This document shows, one piece after another, positions 19,436-27,378 of a DNA stretch of 33,252 bases. The stretch is taken from positions 1 to 33,252 of IMG/VR virus record IMGVR_UViG_3300044994_000060; one strand, written 5' to 3'. The notes beneath the pieces were generated by a model. The model ran no database searches. It was given only the letters and a program-made list of their open reading frames with translations, and had not been told where the DNA came from. The stretch is from a virus. Within the stretch, counting starts at the first letter, position 1; every line of letters begins with the position of its first letter. Made by a program: the position numbers and the translations under genes.

Positions 19436-21867
19436 TGACCCAGGTCGAAGTCGAGGAGAAGATGTACCTTGACGGCCGGTCCCGGATGCTCGCCAAGCTG
19501 GATGAAACCGAGGTCAAGGGGCGGGCGGGGGACGCCCCCTACGCCGGCCACGTGTATCGGGCCTTCGTCCAGCCGCTGGCGGAGATCATCCGGAAGGCTG
19601 TCGTCAGCCCGGAGCCCGGGCAGGGCATGGCGCACGTCGCCCTTCTGAAGCCTCTCGACCCGGACGCCGTTGCCTACCTGGCCGTGAGGCACGCCCTGGC
19701 GGCGCTACTGACCGGCGAGGAGCAGCATCACCGCGGCCTGGGATACGCTCTCGGCCGAACCGTGCACCGGGAGCTGGTCCTGGAGCGCTTCGAGGACCTG
19801 GCGCCGGACCTGTACCACACGCTCGCCAAGGACTTCGCCAGGCGCATGAGCAAGAGCGAGCGGCACCGCATGGCCGTGTACGCCATGCAAGCGAAGAAGG
19901 CCGGCCTGGACCTGAACGCCTGGGGCATCGGCGCCCGGGACCAGGTGGGCCTGTGGCTGCTCGGGCGGCTGGAGGGCCTGGGAATGGTCATCATCGGCCC
20001 GAGCCTGCAGCGCGTGAACTACAAGAGGGAGTACCGTGTCGTGACCCTGGCGCCGGAAGTCCGGCAGACCCTGGTCAAGATCAAGGACTACCTGGCCGAG
20101 ACCAGCCCGACGCTGGGCCCGTGCGTCGAGCGCCCGCTGCCGTGGAACGGCAACACCGGGGGCGGCTGGCACACCCCGCGGATGCGGAAGGCGCACCGCT
20201 ACCTGGTCAAGGCGCACGCCAGCGCCCGCCCGGCCGTGGCCGCGGCTGACCTGAGCATCCCGTGCGCCGCCGTCAACGCGCTCCAGAACACCGCCTGGCG
20301 GGTCAACAAGCGGGTCCTGGAGGTCGTCCTGGCGGTCGCCAAGACCCGACACAGCCTCGGCGAGATCGAGACCCAGGTGGAGCCTCCGAAGCCCGAACGG
20401 ATGCCCTGGATGGACGCCGAGCTGCCGAACGGCATGACGCCGGAGCAGGAGGCCCAGCTGCGGGCCTGGAAGCGGGCGATGGTCAGCTGGTACGAGGAGG
20501 TCAAGCTGCGCGGGACCAAGTTCGGCCGGTTCTACACGGCCACCCGGCAGGCCCTGATGTTCAAGGACTACCCGGAGCTGTTCTTCGTGTACTTCCTGGA
20601 CAGCCGCGGCCGGGCGTACCCGCAGACCTACGGCCTCAACCCGCAGGGCAGCGACCTGCAGAAGGCGCTGCTGGAGTTCGCGGAGGGGAAGCCGCTGCGC
20701 ACGGACTCCGCGGTGCGCTGGTTCCTCGTGCACGGCGCGAACAGCTGGGGCTTCGACTCCGCCCCGCTGCCGGAGCGTGAGCAGTGGGTCCGGTCGAATC
20801 GGGACCTGATCCTCCGGGTCGCCGCTGACCCGGAGAACAACCTGGAGTGGGCCGACGCCGACAACCCACTGCAGTTCCTGGCTTGGTGCCTGGAGTTCGA
20901 GCAGTGGATGCGCGACCCCCACGGGTTCGAGTCCCGCATCCCGGTGGCCCTGGACGGGTCCTGCAACGGGCTGCAGCACTTCTCCGCCATGCTGCGCGAC
21001 GAGATCGGCGGGGAAGCAACGAACCTCACGCCGTCCGACACCAAGAGCGACGTGTACGCGAGGGTCGCCGAGGCCGCGCAGGCGGACCTGGAGGCCGACC
21101 CCGAGCGCTCGGAGCTGGGGGACCGCTGGCTGGCCCACAAGATCAACCGGAGCGTGACGAAACGCCCGGTCATGACCACACCCTACGGGATCAAGCCCAG
21201 GAGCGCCCGCGAGTACGTAGTCGAGGACTACCTCAAGCCCGGTAAGGCGCCCGAGTTCGAGCCGCATGAGTACTGGGCCGCTGCTGGCGAGGCCATGAAG
21301 TACATTCACCCCGCCATCGGCAAGGTCGTCGTAAAGTCCAGGGAAGCCATGAACTGGCTGTCCGCTGCCGGCAAGCTGGTCTCCGACCGGCTAGCCCAGG
21401 TCGCCGACGATCCGGTCCTGACGTGGGTCACGCCTAGCGGCTTCGTCGCATCCCAGGCGTACTTCGACGTGCAGGTGCACCGCATCCGCACGCACCTGAA
21501 CGGCACAGTCCGCATCCGTGTGCTGAGTGAGAACGACAGCCCGGACTGCAGGCAGCACGCCCAGGGCATGGCGCCGAACTTCGTGCACAGCATGGACGCA
21601 GCGCACATGCACCTGACGACAGCCAGGCTGGCTGCCGAAGGTGTGCGCAGCCTGGCGATGGTGCACGACTCGTTTGCCACGCACGCCGCCGACACTGACC
21701 GCATGGCGCGCGTCCTGCGCGAAGAGTTCGTCGCCATGTACCGGAACCACAACCCGCTGGAGGACTTCCGAGCCAGGTTTCTGGAACTCGGTGATCTTCC
21801 TCCGGTTCCTGCTATGGGTACGTTGAACCTGGAGGGAGTGCTCGACAGTGAGTTCTTCTTCAGCTGA
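19432..21867 (+). CDS. Single-subunit phage RNA polymerase (T7 type)
   Basis: An 811-residue polymerase, against 883 in T7. It starts at ATG 19432 (another ATG at 19435) overlapping the ligase stop. Motif A is VALDGSCNGLQHFSAM with Asp508, motif B is RSVTKRPVMTTPYG with Lys577 and Tyr585, and motif C is MVHDSFATH with Asp746. The region SRGRAYPQTYGLNPQGSDLQ is also conserved. The protein ends FFFS, comparable to the T7 FAFA foot. The segment 660-690 matches the place of the promoter-specificity loop. It is the last gene of the host-transcribed block, and a candidate promoter for it lies 14 bases after its stop. Confidence 0.97.
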   Translation: MMTQVEVEEKMYLDGRSRMLAKLDETEVKGRAGDAPYAGHVYRAFVQPLAEIIRKAVVSPEPGQGMAHVALLKPLDPDAVAYLAVRHALAALLTGEEQHHRGLGYALGRTVHRELVLERFEDLAPDLYHTLAKDFARRMSKSERHRMAVYAMQAKKAGLDLNAWGIGARDQVGLWLLGRLEGLGMVIIGPSLQRVNYKREYRVVTLAPEVRQTLVKIKDYLAETSPTLGPCVERPLPWNGNTGGGWHTPRMRKAHRYLVKAHASARPAVAAADLSIPCAAVNALQNTAWRVNKRVLEVVLAVAKTRHSLGEIETQVEPPKPERMPWMDAELPNGMTPEQEAQLRAWKRAMVSWYEEVKLRGTKFGRFYTATRQALMFKDYPELFFVYFLDSRGRAYPQTYGLNPQGSDLQKALLEFAEGKPLRTDSAVRWFLVHGANSWGFDSAPLPEREQWVRSNRDLILRVAADPENNLEWADADNPLQFLAWCLEFEQWMRDPHGFESRIPVALDGSCNGLQHFSAMLRDEIGGEATNLTPSDTKSDVYARVAEAAQADLEADPERSELGDRWLAHKINRSVTKRPVMTTPYGIKPRSAREYVVEDYLKPGKAPEFEPHEYWAAAGEAMKYIHPAIGKVVVKSREAMNWLSAAGKLVSDRLAQVADDPVLTWVTPSGFVASQAYFDVQVHRIRTHLNGTVRIRVLSENDSPDCRQHAQGMAPNFVHSMDAAHMHLTTARLAAEGVRSLAMVHDSFATHAADTDRMARVLREEFVAMYRNHNPLEDFRARFLELGDLPPVPAMGTLNLEGVLDSEFFFS

Positions 21868-21877
21868 AATAGAAACG

Positions 21878-21891
21878 GTACCTATACTGGC
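21878..21891 (+). promoter_or_regulatory. Candidate phage promoter after the polymerase gene
   Basis: CCTATACTGGC (21881-21891), preceded by GTA, lies in the 40-base gap between the RNA polymerase stop and the next ATG. The same 11-mer occurs at 25662 and 4806. TATACT resembles a sigma70 -10, but no fitting -35 is visible and the match extends on both sides, which favours the phage enzyme. Confidence 0.7.
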
Positions 21892-21907
21892 CTACTAGGA
21901 GATCGCT

Positions 21908-22096
21908 ATGGAAGATTCCAAGAACCCTACTAAGGTACGGGAAGTAGTACGTCTCACCAAAGAGATGTACGAACACCTGGAGAAGACGCTCCCTCCCCCG
22001 ATTCTGACTGACAAGACTACCGACCTGTCAGCCGGCTACATCTTGGGGGTTCAAGCAACCCTCAAGAGACTTCGGGAAGGATTCGTAGTAGGATGA
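21908..22096 (+). CDS. Small conserved protein after RNA polymerase
   Basis: A 62-residue protein, ATG 21908 with AGGAG at 21897-21901. The end DLSAGYILGVQATLKRLREGFVVG has the AGY.LGVQ..L..LREGFV pattern that I recall from small proteins next to the polymerase gene in phiKMV-like phages. Role unknown. It is the first gene behind the 21881 promoter, and its stop overlaps the next start as ATGA. Confidence 0.75.
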   Translation: MEDSKNPTKVREVVRLTKEMYEHLEKTLPPPILTDKTTDLSAGYILGVQATLKRLREGFVVG

Positions 22097-23010
22097 CTAC
22101 TCTCACTCTGAACGGTGTGGCGTTCGCCCGTCCAAGCGCCCCAGGGTACAAGCCTGGGCAGCGCATCATCGTGGACGCCACCCTCACCCTCAGCCAGGCG
22201 TTCAAGGACGCCGTTGACGCCCAGGGCGGCGGGTCCTACAGCGCCAGCGTCGCGCTGACCTCCGTGACCTACAAGCGAGACACCGGCGAGGTCCTGCAGA
22301 CCATCAACTCCGGTCTCGGATCAGTGACCGTGACCGCCGGGCAGCTGCAGCGCGGGATCGCCGGCGGCGAGCGCCTTGTGTCCGCCCTGATCGAAGACTT
22401 CAGCGTCGGGGACACCTGGTACACCGGCACGTCGTACTGCACGGCGTGGGCCCAGGTCGGGACGCTGATCCTGGCGGAGGACGTGGAAGCGAACCCGCCC
22501 ACGTTTACGCCCGGCGGCTTGCTCGTTCGGTACTACAACAACCTGGACCGCGTCGGGCAGCCTTCCTACGAGGGCATCGACATCCCGAACTACGATTGGG
22601 GCGGCGGGCCTCCGCAGCCCGGTGTGACACAGGACTTCTCGTCCAGGTGGACTGGCAGTATCAAGATTCCGGAGACCGGGCAGTACCAGTTCAACCTGGG
22701 GCATGACGATGGTGCGCAGCTCTACATCAACGGGCGAATCGCCATCGACAACATGAACAACGGGTCCACAGACGACTACACCGGAATCTTCAACTTCGTG
22801 CAGGATCAGTTCGTACCGGTGTGGATCGAGCATTACGACAACAGGCACCGGGCTGCTCTGTTCTTCCGCTGGCGAACCCCAAGCAACCCGGGCTTCGTGA
22901 TCGTGCCAGGCAGCGTTCTCTACCCGACCAACGGGGCGGAAGCTCAACCCACCGAGATTCGCCCTGGCATCCAGGGCCGCTTCTCGGCGGCTACCGTCAA
23001 CCGTTACTGA
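22093..23010 (+). CDS. PA14-domain structural or adhesion protein
   Basis: A 305-residue protein. Residues 1-130 are a beta-rich N-terminal domain of unknown type (RIIVDATLTLSQAFKDAV, SYSASVALTSVTY). Residues about 142-275 form a PA14 domain: GGLLVRYYNN, FSSRWTGSIKIPETGQYQFNLGHDDGAQLYINGRIAID, then a closing VPVWIEHYDN...AALFFRW. His204-Asp205-Asp206 lie where some PA14 lectins bind calcium and sugar. It lies in the structural block just before the portal gene, so a virion part that touches host glycans is plausible. ATG 22093 overlaps the previous stop. PA14 is not part of the standard T7 gene set. Confidence 0.85.
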   Translation: MTTLTLNGVAFARPSAPGYKPGQRIIVDATLTLSQAFKDAVDAQGGGSYSASVALTSVTYKRDTGEVLQTINSGLGSVTVTAGQLQRGIAGGERLVSALIEDFSVGDTWYTGTSYCTAWAQVGTLILAEDVEANPPTFTPGGLLVRYYNNLDRVGQPSYEGIDIPNYDWGGGPPQPGVTQDFSSRWTGSIKIPETGQYQFNLGHDDGAQLYINGRIAIDNMNNGSTDDYTGIFNFVQDQFVPVWIEHYDNRHRAALFFRWRTPSNPGFVIVPGSVLYPTNGAEAQPTEIRPGIQGRFSAATVNRY

Positions 23011-23021
23011 AGGAGGACACT

Positions 23022-23363
23022 ATGCCTGTGATTCTCGGAGGACTGGCTGTCGCCGGCCTTGCGGCGGGCGCCGCGTCCAACCGCAGCGCGAAGAAGCGCG
23101 CCGCCAAGCAAGCGTTCCTTGCGGAGCGCCAGTTAGCGCAAGAGGCCGCCTCGGCGGAGCGCGAGCTGTTCGCCCAGGCCGAAGCTGCGAACACGCAGCG
23201 GAAGTTCATCCAGGACAACCTGCTGCTGGAGGCCAAGGCCAAGGAAGAAGCCGAACGCCAAGCCCGGGCCGGCACGGCCGAGATCACCCTCGGCGACACG
23301 GCCGAGGAGCGTGAGGCCGCCCGTCGCCGGCGGAGGGAGTCGTTCGCGGAGGTCCCGCGATGA
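23022..23363 (+). CDS. Small structural-type protein before the portal
   Basis: A 113-residue protein, ATG 23022 with AAGGAGG at 23010-23016. A Gly/Ala hydrophobic N-terminus (residues 2-18) is followed by a long, highly charged helix rich in Ala, Glu, Lys and Arg, likely coiled coil. phiKMV relatives have a small gene at this place. A virion or portal-associated role is inferred from position. The stop overlaps the portal ATG by 4 bases. Confidence 0.7.
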   Translation: MPVILGGLAVAGLAAGAASNRSAKKRAAKQAFLAERQLAQEAASAERELFAQAEAANTQRKFIQDNLLLEAKAKEEAERQARAGTAEITLGDTAEEREAARRRRRESFAEVPR

Positions 23364-24910
23364 GCCAAGAGAACGCCCTCCAGCTGTGGACTCGGCTGGA
23401 CGCAGAGCGCGCGACGCTGATGCACCGCATCGAGCGCTTCGCGTCCCTGACCGACCAGACCCTGCTCACCCCGGAAGGTGGGGACCCTGACCGCGACGGG
23501 ACTGCCAACGACTGGCAGAGCCTCGGCGCGATGGTCCTCAACCATCTGACCACGAAGATGATCCTGGCGCTGTTCGCGCCGAGCCGGCCGTTCCTGCGGC
23601 TGGACCCCGGGCCGGCGCTGCTGGCCGCCGCGGAGGCGGAGGGGATGTCCATCACCGACCTGGAGGCGTCCCTGGCGGCGGCCGAGCGCCGGGCCGTGAA
23701 GCGGATGGACCAGCTCAGCATCCGCCCCAAGCTGTTCGAGGCCATGAGCCACATCCTGGCCCTCGGCAACGTCCTGGTCATCCTCGGCCAGGATGACAAG
23801 GACCCGCCCATCCGGGTCCTGAACCTGAAGCGCTACGTCGTGAAGCGCGACATCGCCGGCCGCCTGCACACCCTGGTCATCCGGGAGCGAGTGCAGTTCG
23901 ACGAGCTGTCGATGGAAGCCCAGGAGGCGTGCCCTCCGCACATCCAAGCCCGCTACCGTAACCACGTCGGCCCGGCCGGCATGGTGGACTTCCTGATCCT
24001 CGTGCGTCGAGGCCCGGACGGCAAGATGGTCGAGACCCAGTGGGTCGATGACTTCGAGCTTCCCGGCTTCGGGGCCACGTACTCGAAGGACCAGGACATG
24101 CCGTACTTGGTCCTGACCTGGCGCCTGGCCGACGAGGCGAACTACGGCAGCGGCCTGGTGCAGACCTGCGAAGGCGACCTGGAGGCGCTGAGCACCCTCA
24201 GCCGCGCTGTCATCGAGGGCGCTATCCTGGCCTCCGAGTACAGGTGGCTGCTGTCACCAGCCGCCGCGTACACCCCGGAGGACTTCAAGGAGTCGCAGAA
24301 CGGCGAGGTCCTGCGCGGGCAAGAGGGCGACCTGTCGCTGGTGAACAGTGCCGGCCAGGTCGGCGCTGCCATGCAGGTGCAGATGGCCGCAGCGAAGGAG
24401 TACATCCAGCGCATCGGCCGCGTGTTCCTGCTGTCGTCCGCGATGACCCGGGACGCTGAGCGCGTCACCGCCGAGGAAATCCGGATGATCGCCACGGAGC
24501 TGGAGACCGGCCTCGGCGGCGGCTACAGCCGGCTGGCGGTGGACATGCAGCTGCCGCTGGGCCTGTGGCTGCTGCGCAAGGAGAAGATCACCTTTACCAA
24601 GGACGAGATCGAACCGACTGTGGTGACGGGGCTGGACGCCCTCTCCCGCAACGGGGACTTCGAGAACTTGGCAAGGTTTCTCGACAAGGCCGTGAACGTG
24701 GGCAACCTCCCACCCCACGTCTCGAAGTGGCTGAAGCTGGACAACCTGTTCACAGACTTCGCCACCATGTGCGGAGTGGACGCGAAGCGCTACGTGTACT
24801 CCGCCCAGGAAGTTGAACAAGCCGACGCCGCGCAGCGCGAAGCTGAAGTGCAGGCGGAAACCGCCAAGGCCGCGGGGCAAGCCGCGGCGCAAGGAGCAGT
24901 GCAAGAATGA
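23360..24910 (+). CDS. Head-tail connector (portal) protein
   Basis: A 516-residue portal, close to T7 gp8 (536). The start MSQENALQLWTRLDAERATLMHRIERFASLTDQTLLTP and NDWQSLGAMVLNHLTTKMILALFAPSRPFLRLD match the family. The later RVFLLSSAMTRDAERVTAEEIRMIATELETGLGG is a portal stem-crown pattern. It forms the ring through which DNA enters the head. The C-terminus is Ala/Gln/Glu-rich. It overlaps the previous and next genes by 4 bases each. Confidence 0.95.
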   Translation: MSQENALQLWTRLDAERATLMHRIERFASLTDQTLLTPEGGDPDRDGTANDWQSLGAMVLNHLTTKMILALFAPSRPFLRLDPGPALLAAAEAEGMSITDLEASLAAAERRAVKRMDQLSIRPKLFEAMSHILALGNVLVILGQDDKDPPIRVLNLKRYVVKRDIAGRLHTLVIRERVQFDELSMEAQEACPPHIQARYRNHVGPAGMVDFLILVRRGPDGKMVETQWVDDFELPGFGATYSKDQDMPYLVLTWRLADEANYGSGLVQTCEGDLEALSTLSRAVIEGAILASEYRWLLSPAAAYTPEDFKESQNGEVLRGQEGDLSLVNSAGQVGAAMQVQMAAAKEYIQRIGRVFLLSSAMTRDAERVTAEEIRMIATELETGLGGGYSRLAVDMQLPLGLWLLRKEKITFTKDEIEPTVVTGLDALSRNGDFENLARFLDKAVNVGNLPPHVSKWLKLDNLFTDFATMCGVDAKRYVYSAQEVEQADAAQREAEVQAETAKAAGQAAAQGAVQE

Positions 24911-25659
24911 GTGACCAGAACGATCTGAACAAGACCGAAGGCACCAACGAGACCGTCCCCGGGGCGCCCGTCGAGACCAGCACCCAGGGTCAGCCCGAGG
25001 GGAAGCCCGCGGGCAGCCCTCCCATCGACCTGAACAAGCAGGAGCCGGCCGAGGAGATCAAGACCGGCGCCGCCGCGCTGGACGTGAGCCTGAAGTTCCT
25101 GGCCCAGGCAGGCCTGAAGCCTTCGGACCCGCTGGTCAAGGGCGCCCTGGAGTCCGGTGACTTCGGCCCCGTCAAGGCGTGGCTGACCGCGAAGGACGTG
25201 AAGGGGTTCGAGCCGTTCCTGGCCCTGGCCGAGGAGCACGTCGAGGCCAAGGCCGCCGCGGAGAAGGCGGCCCGTGAGGCTACCGCCAAGATGGTGTACG
25301 AGGTCGCCGGCGGCGAAGAGCAGTGGGGCAAGGTGCGCGCCTGGGCGGCCGACAAGGCCGACGAGTCCGAACGCGACGCCATCAACGCCATGATGAAGGC
25401 CGGCGGCCTGCAGGCGAAGATCGCGGCGAAGTACCTGGTGTCCGCCTACGAGGCGGCGCACGGCAAGGCGCCCGAAGCCAAGCCCGCTGCCCTACCGGCC
25501 ACCGCTGCCCGCGGACAGGCGGCTCCGACTGCCGCCCTCGACCCGGCCAGCTTCCGAGCCGAGCTGGCCTCGCTGACCGCCCGCATCGGCACCAACGCCC
25601 TGGCCCGCAGCCCGGAGTACAAGGCGCTTCTGCAACGCCGCGCCGCGTACCGCGGTTGA
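24907..25659 (+). CDS. Capsid assembly scaffolding protein
   Basis: A 250-residue acidic, Ala/Lys/Glu-rich helical protein, as expected for T7 gp9-type scaffolds. The first 55 residues are disordered (Thr, Pro, Glu, Gly). Helices follow, with a C-terminal helix-loop (PASFRAELASLTARIGTNALARSPEYKALLQRRAAYRG) that probably binds the coat protein. It lies between portal and coat, the standard place. The capsid promoter follows 3 bases after the stop. Confidence 0.93.
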   Translation: MSDQNDLNKTEGTNETVPGAPVETSTQGQPEGKPAGSPPIDLNKQEPAEEIKTGAAALDVSLKFLAQAGLKPSDPLVKGALESGDFGPVKAWLTAKDVKGFEPFLALAEEHVEAKAAAEKAAREATAKMVYEVAGGEEQWGKVRAWAADKADESERDAINAMMKAGGLQAKIAAKYLVSAYEAAHGKAPEAKPAALPATAARGQAAPTAALDPASFRAELASLTARIGTNALARSPEYKALLQRRAAYRG

Positions 25660-25672
25660 TCCCTATACTGGC
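25659..25672 (+). promoter_or_regulatory. Candidate phage promoter before the capsid gene
   Basis: CCTATACTGGC at 25662-25672, preceded by ATC, starts just after the scaffold stop codon and 33 bases before the capsid ATG. Its place matches T7 phi10, the strong capsid promoter. Confidence 0.7.
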
Positions 25673-25688
25673 ACAGTCACTGACTTCC

Positions 25689-25703
25689 TGAAAGGACCTT
25701 TCA
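25689..25703 (+). promoter_or_regulatory. Palindrome holding the capsid ribosome site
   Basis: TGAAAGG-A-CCTTTCA is a perfect 15-base palindrome ending one base before the capsid ATG (25705). As RNA it gives a 5-bp stem TGAAA/TTTCA with GGACC in the loop, so the AAGGA site is partly exposed. It may tune capsid translation or stabilise the mRNA 5' part. Confidence 0.45.
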
Positions 25704-25704
25704 A

Positions 25705-26709
25705 ATGCCTTTGGACGACATCTTCAATGTCACCCGTCCGAATGCTGCCAACGGCGGCACGGACCCCCTCGAACTCGTCATCGAGCGCTTCACCGGCATG
25801 GTGGAGGGTACGCTCCTCCGTCGCTCCGCCCTGCAGGGCTGGGTTCCCATCCAGACCGTTCGCGGCACCGCCACGATCCGCGACGACGCGGTCGGCCAGT
25901 CCACGATCCAGGTCCTGGACCCCGCTGGCGCTTCGCCGGACGGCACCAAGAACGACTTCGCCAAGAACACGCTGACCATCGACACCGTGGTCCTGGCGCG
26001 CGCCGTCTTCCCGCTGCTGGAGGTCTTCCAGACCAACTTCGACAAGCAGCGTGAGGTCGCCAACGAGCACGGCAAGGCCCTCGCCAAGCTGTGGGACCAG
26101 GCCATGTTCATTCAGGGCATCAAGGCGTCCCTGCTGACCGAGTCCGCCTTCAGCATGGGCAACGCCGGCAAGCCCGCCGGTCACTCTGGCGGCAGCATCG
26201 AGACCCTGGCGAACGCCGGCGACGCTGCTGACCCGGCCAAGCTGGTCGCTGCGCTGGCCCGCCTGATGGTCAAGATGGAGCTGAAGGACGTCGATCCGCA
26301 GAACGACGACGTCATCGCCGCCTGCCGCCCGGACGTGTTCTACACGCTCCTGCAGGCCGAGCAGCTGATCAACCAGGACTACATCACCGCTGACGGCAAC
26401 AAGATCAGCGGCATGGTCCTGAAGGCGTATGGTGTTCCCGTCCGCCGGTCGAACAACTACCCGGCTGGTCAGAACATCACGGCCCACCCGCTGAGCACGC
26501 CGAACAACAACAACGCCTACAACGGCAACTTCACGAAGGCCGTGCTGACGCTGATGGCGCCGCGCGCCCTGCTGGCTGGCGAGACGATCCCGCTGACCAC
26601 GGACGTCTTCTACGACCGCACGCAGAAGAAGCACTTCGTGGACGCGCACATGAGCTACGGTGCGACCGTCCGCCGCGCCGAGTTCGCGGGCTCGATCTAC
26701 AAGCCCTGA
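25705..26709 (+). CDS. Major capsid protein
   Basis: A 334-residue coat protein (T7 gp10A is 345), HK97 fold expected. It starts MPLDDIFNVTRPNAANGGTDPLELVIERFTG, with a long N-arm, and has the FDKQREVANEHGKALAKLWDQAMFIQGIKAS spine-helix region. The end HFVDAHMSYGATVRRAEFAGSIYKP is typical of T7-like coats. It has its own promoter, ribosome site in a palindrome and a strong terminator just after the stop, which together give high separate expression. No frameshift product is evident. Confidence 0.97.
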   Translation: MPLDDIFNVTRPNAANGGTDPLELVIERFTGMVEGTLLRRSALQGWVPIQTVRGTATIRDDAVGQSTIQVLDPAGASPDGTKNDFAKNTLTIDTVVLARAVFPLLEVFQTNFDKQREVANEHGKALAKLWDQAMFIQGIKASLLTESAFSMGNAGKPAGHSGGSIETLANAGDAADPAKLVAALARLMVKMELKDVDPQNDDVIAACRPDVFYTLLQAEQLINQDYITADGNKISGMVLKAYGVPVRRSNNYPAGQNITAHPLSTPNNNNAYNGNFTKAVLTLMAPRALLAGETIPLTTDVFYDRTQKKHFVDAHMSYGATVRRAEFAGSIYKP

Positions 26710-26715
26710 TCGGCC

Positions 26716-26757
26716 AAGAGCCCCGTTCATCCCCCAAGGATGGCGGGGCTTTTTTTT
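26716..26757 (+). terminator. Rho-independent terminator after capsid
   Basis: AGCCCCG (26719-26725) pairs with CGGGGCT (26744-26750), with an inner CATCC/GGATG stem (26728-26732 with 26738-26742), followed by nine T (26749-26757 counting the stem end). It begins 10 bases after the capsid stop, the place of T7 T-phi, and probably gives partial termination. Confidence 0.92.
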
Positions 26758-26783
26758 CGCTTTTTGCATTAGGAGGTTGCCCA

Positions 26784-27368
26784 ATGCTCACTGAACTCGA
26801 CATCGTGAACGCCTGCCTGGCGAGCATCGGGCAGGCCCCTCGCACCAGCCTGGCGCGGCCCGACAGGTACACGTCAGCCATCGTGGCCTTGATCAAGAAG
26901 ACCCTGAAGGACCTGCAGGAGACCCCTTGGTGGTTCAACACCCGGCTCGTGGATGTCGTTCCAGACGAAGACAACGACTGGCGGGTCGATGACCAGATTC
27001 CATGCAACGTGCTGGACGTCATCTCCGCTGACGGCGAGCCCCTGGCCTACCAGTTCCCTGGCATCCTGGTCTCGATCCCCGGAGGGGAGACGATCAAGAC
27101 GAAGCGCACGATCAAGTGCGTGTTCGAGCTGGTCTTCCAAGACCTGCCGCACGCGGCCCAGGCGGCCGTGCACGACGCCGTCGTCCTGAAGTTCCACGAG
27201 GCCTACGGTAGCGGGGACCGCCAACACCTGGTGCGTGATGCGGCTAGCTCGGCGCTGCGCCTCCGGATCGCCCAGGACCGTCACTACCGTACCAACCTGC
27301 TGCACCGCCCGCTGACGGCCTACAACGTCCTCCGCGCCCGCGGCAGCCGTCCGTACATCCGCTACTGA
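26784..27368 (+). CDS. Tail tubular protein A (gp11-like)
   Basis: A 194-residue gatekeeper protein that forms the ring under the portal, near T7 gp11 size (196). The start MLTELDIVNACLASIGQAPRTSL and TLKDLQETPWWFNTR are family hallmarks, as is the ending LTAYNVLRARGSRPYIRY. ATG 26784 has AGGAGG at 26771-26776. It sits between the capsid terminator and tail tubular B. Confidence 0.95.
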   Translation: MLTELDIVNACLASIGQAPRTSLARPDRYTSAIVALIKKTLKDLQETPWWFNTRLVDVVPDEDNDWRVDDQIPCNVLDVISADGEPLAYQFPGILVSIPGGETIKTKRTIKCVFELVFQDLPHAAQAAVHDAVVLKFHEAYGSGDRQHLVRDAASSALRLRIAQDRHYRTNLLHRPLTAYNVLRARGSRPYIRY

Positions 27369-27378
27369 GGAGACCTTC

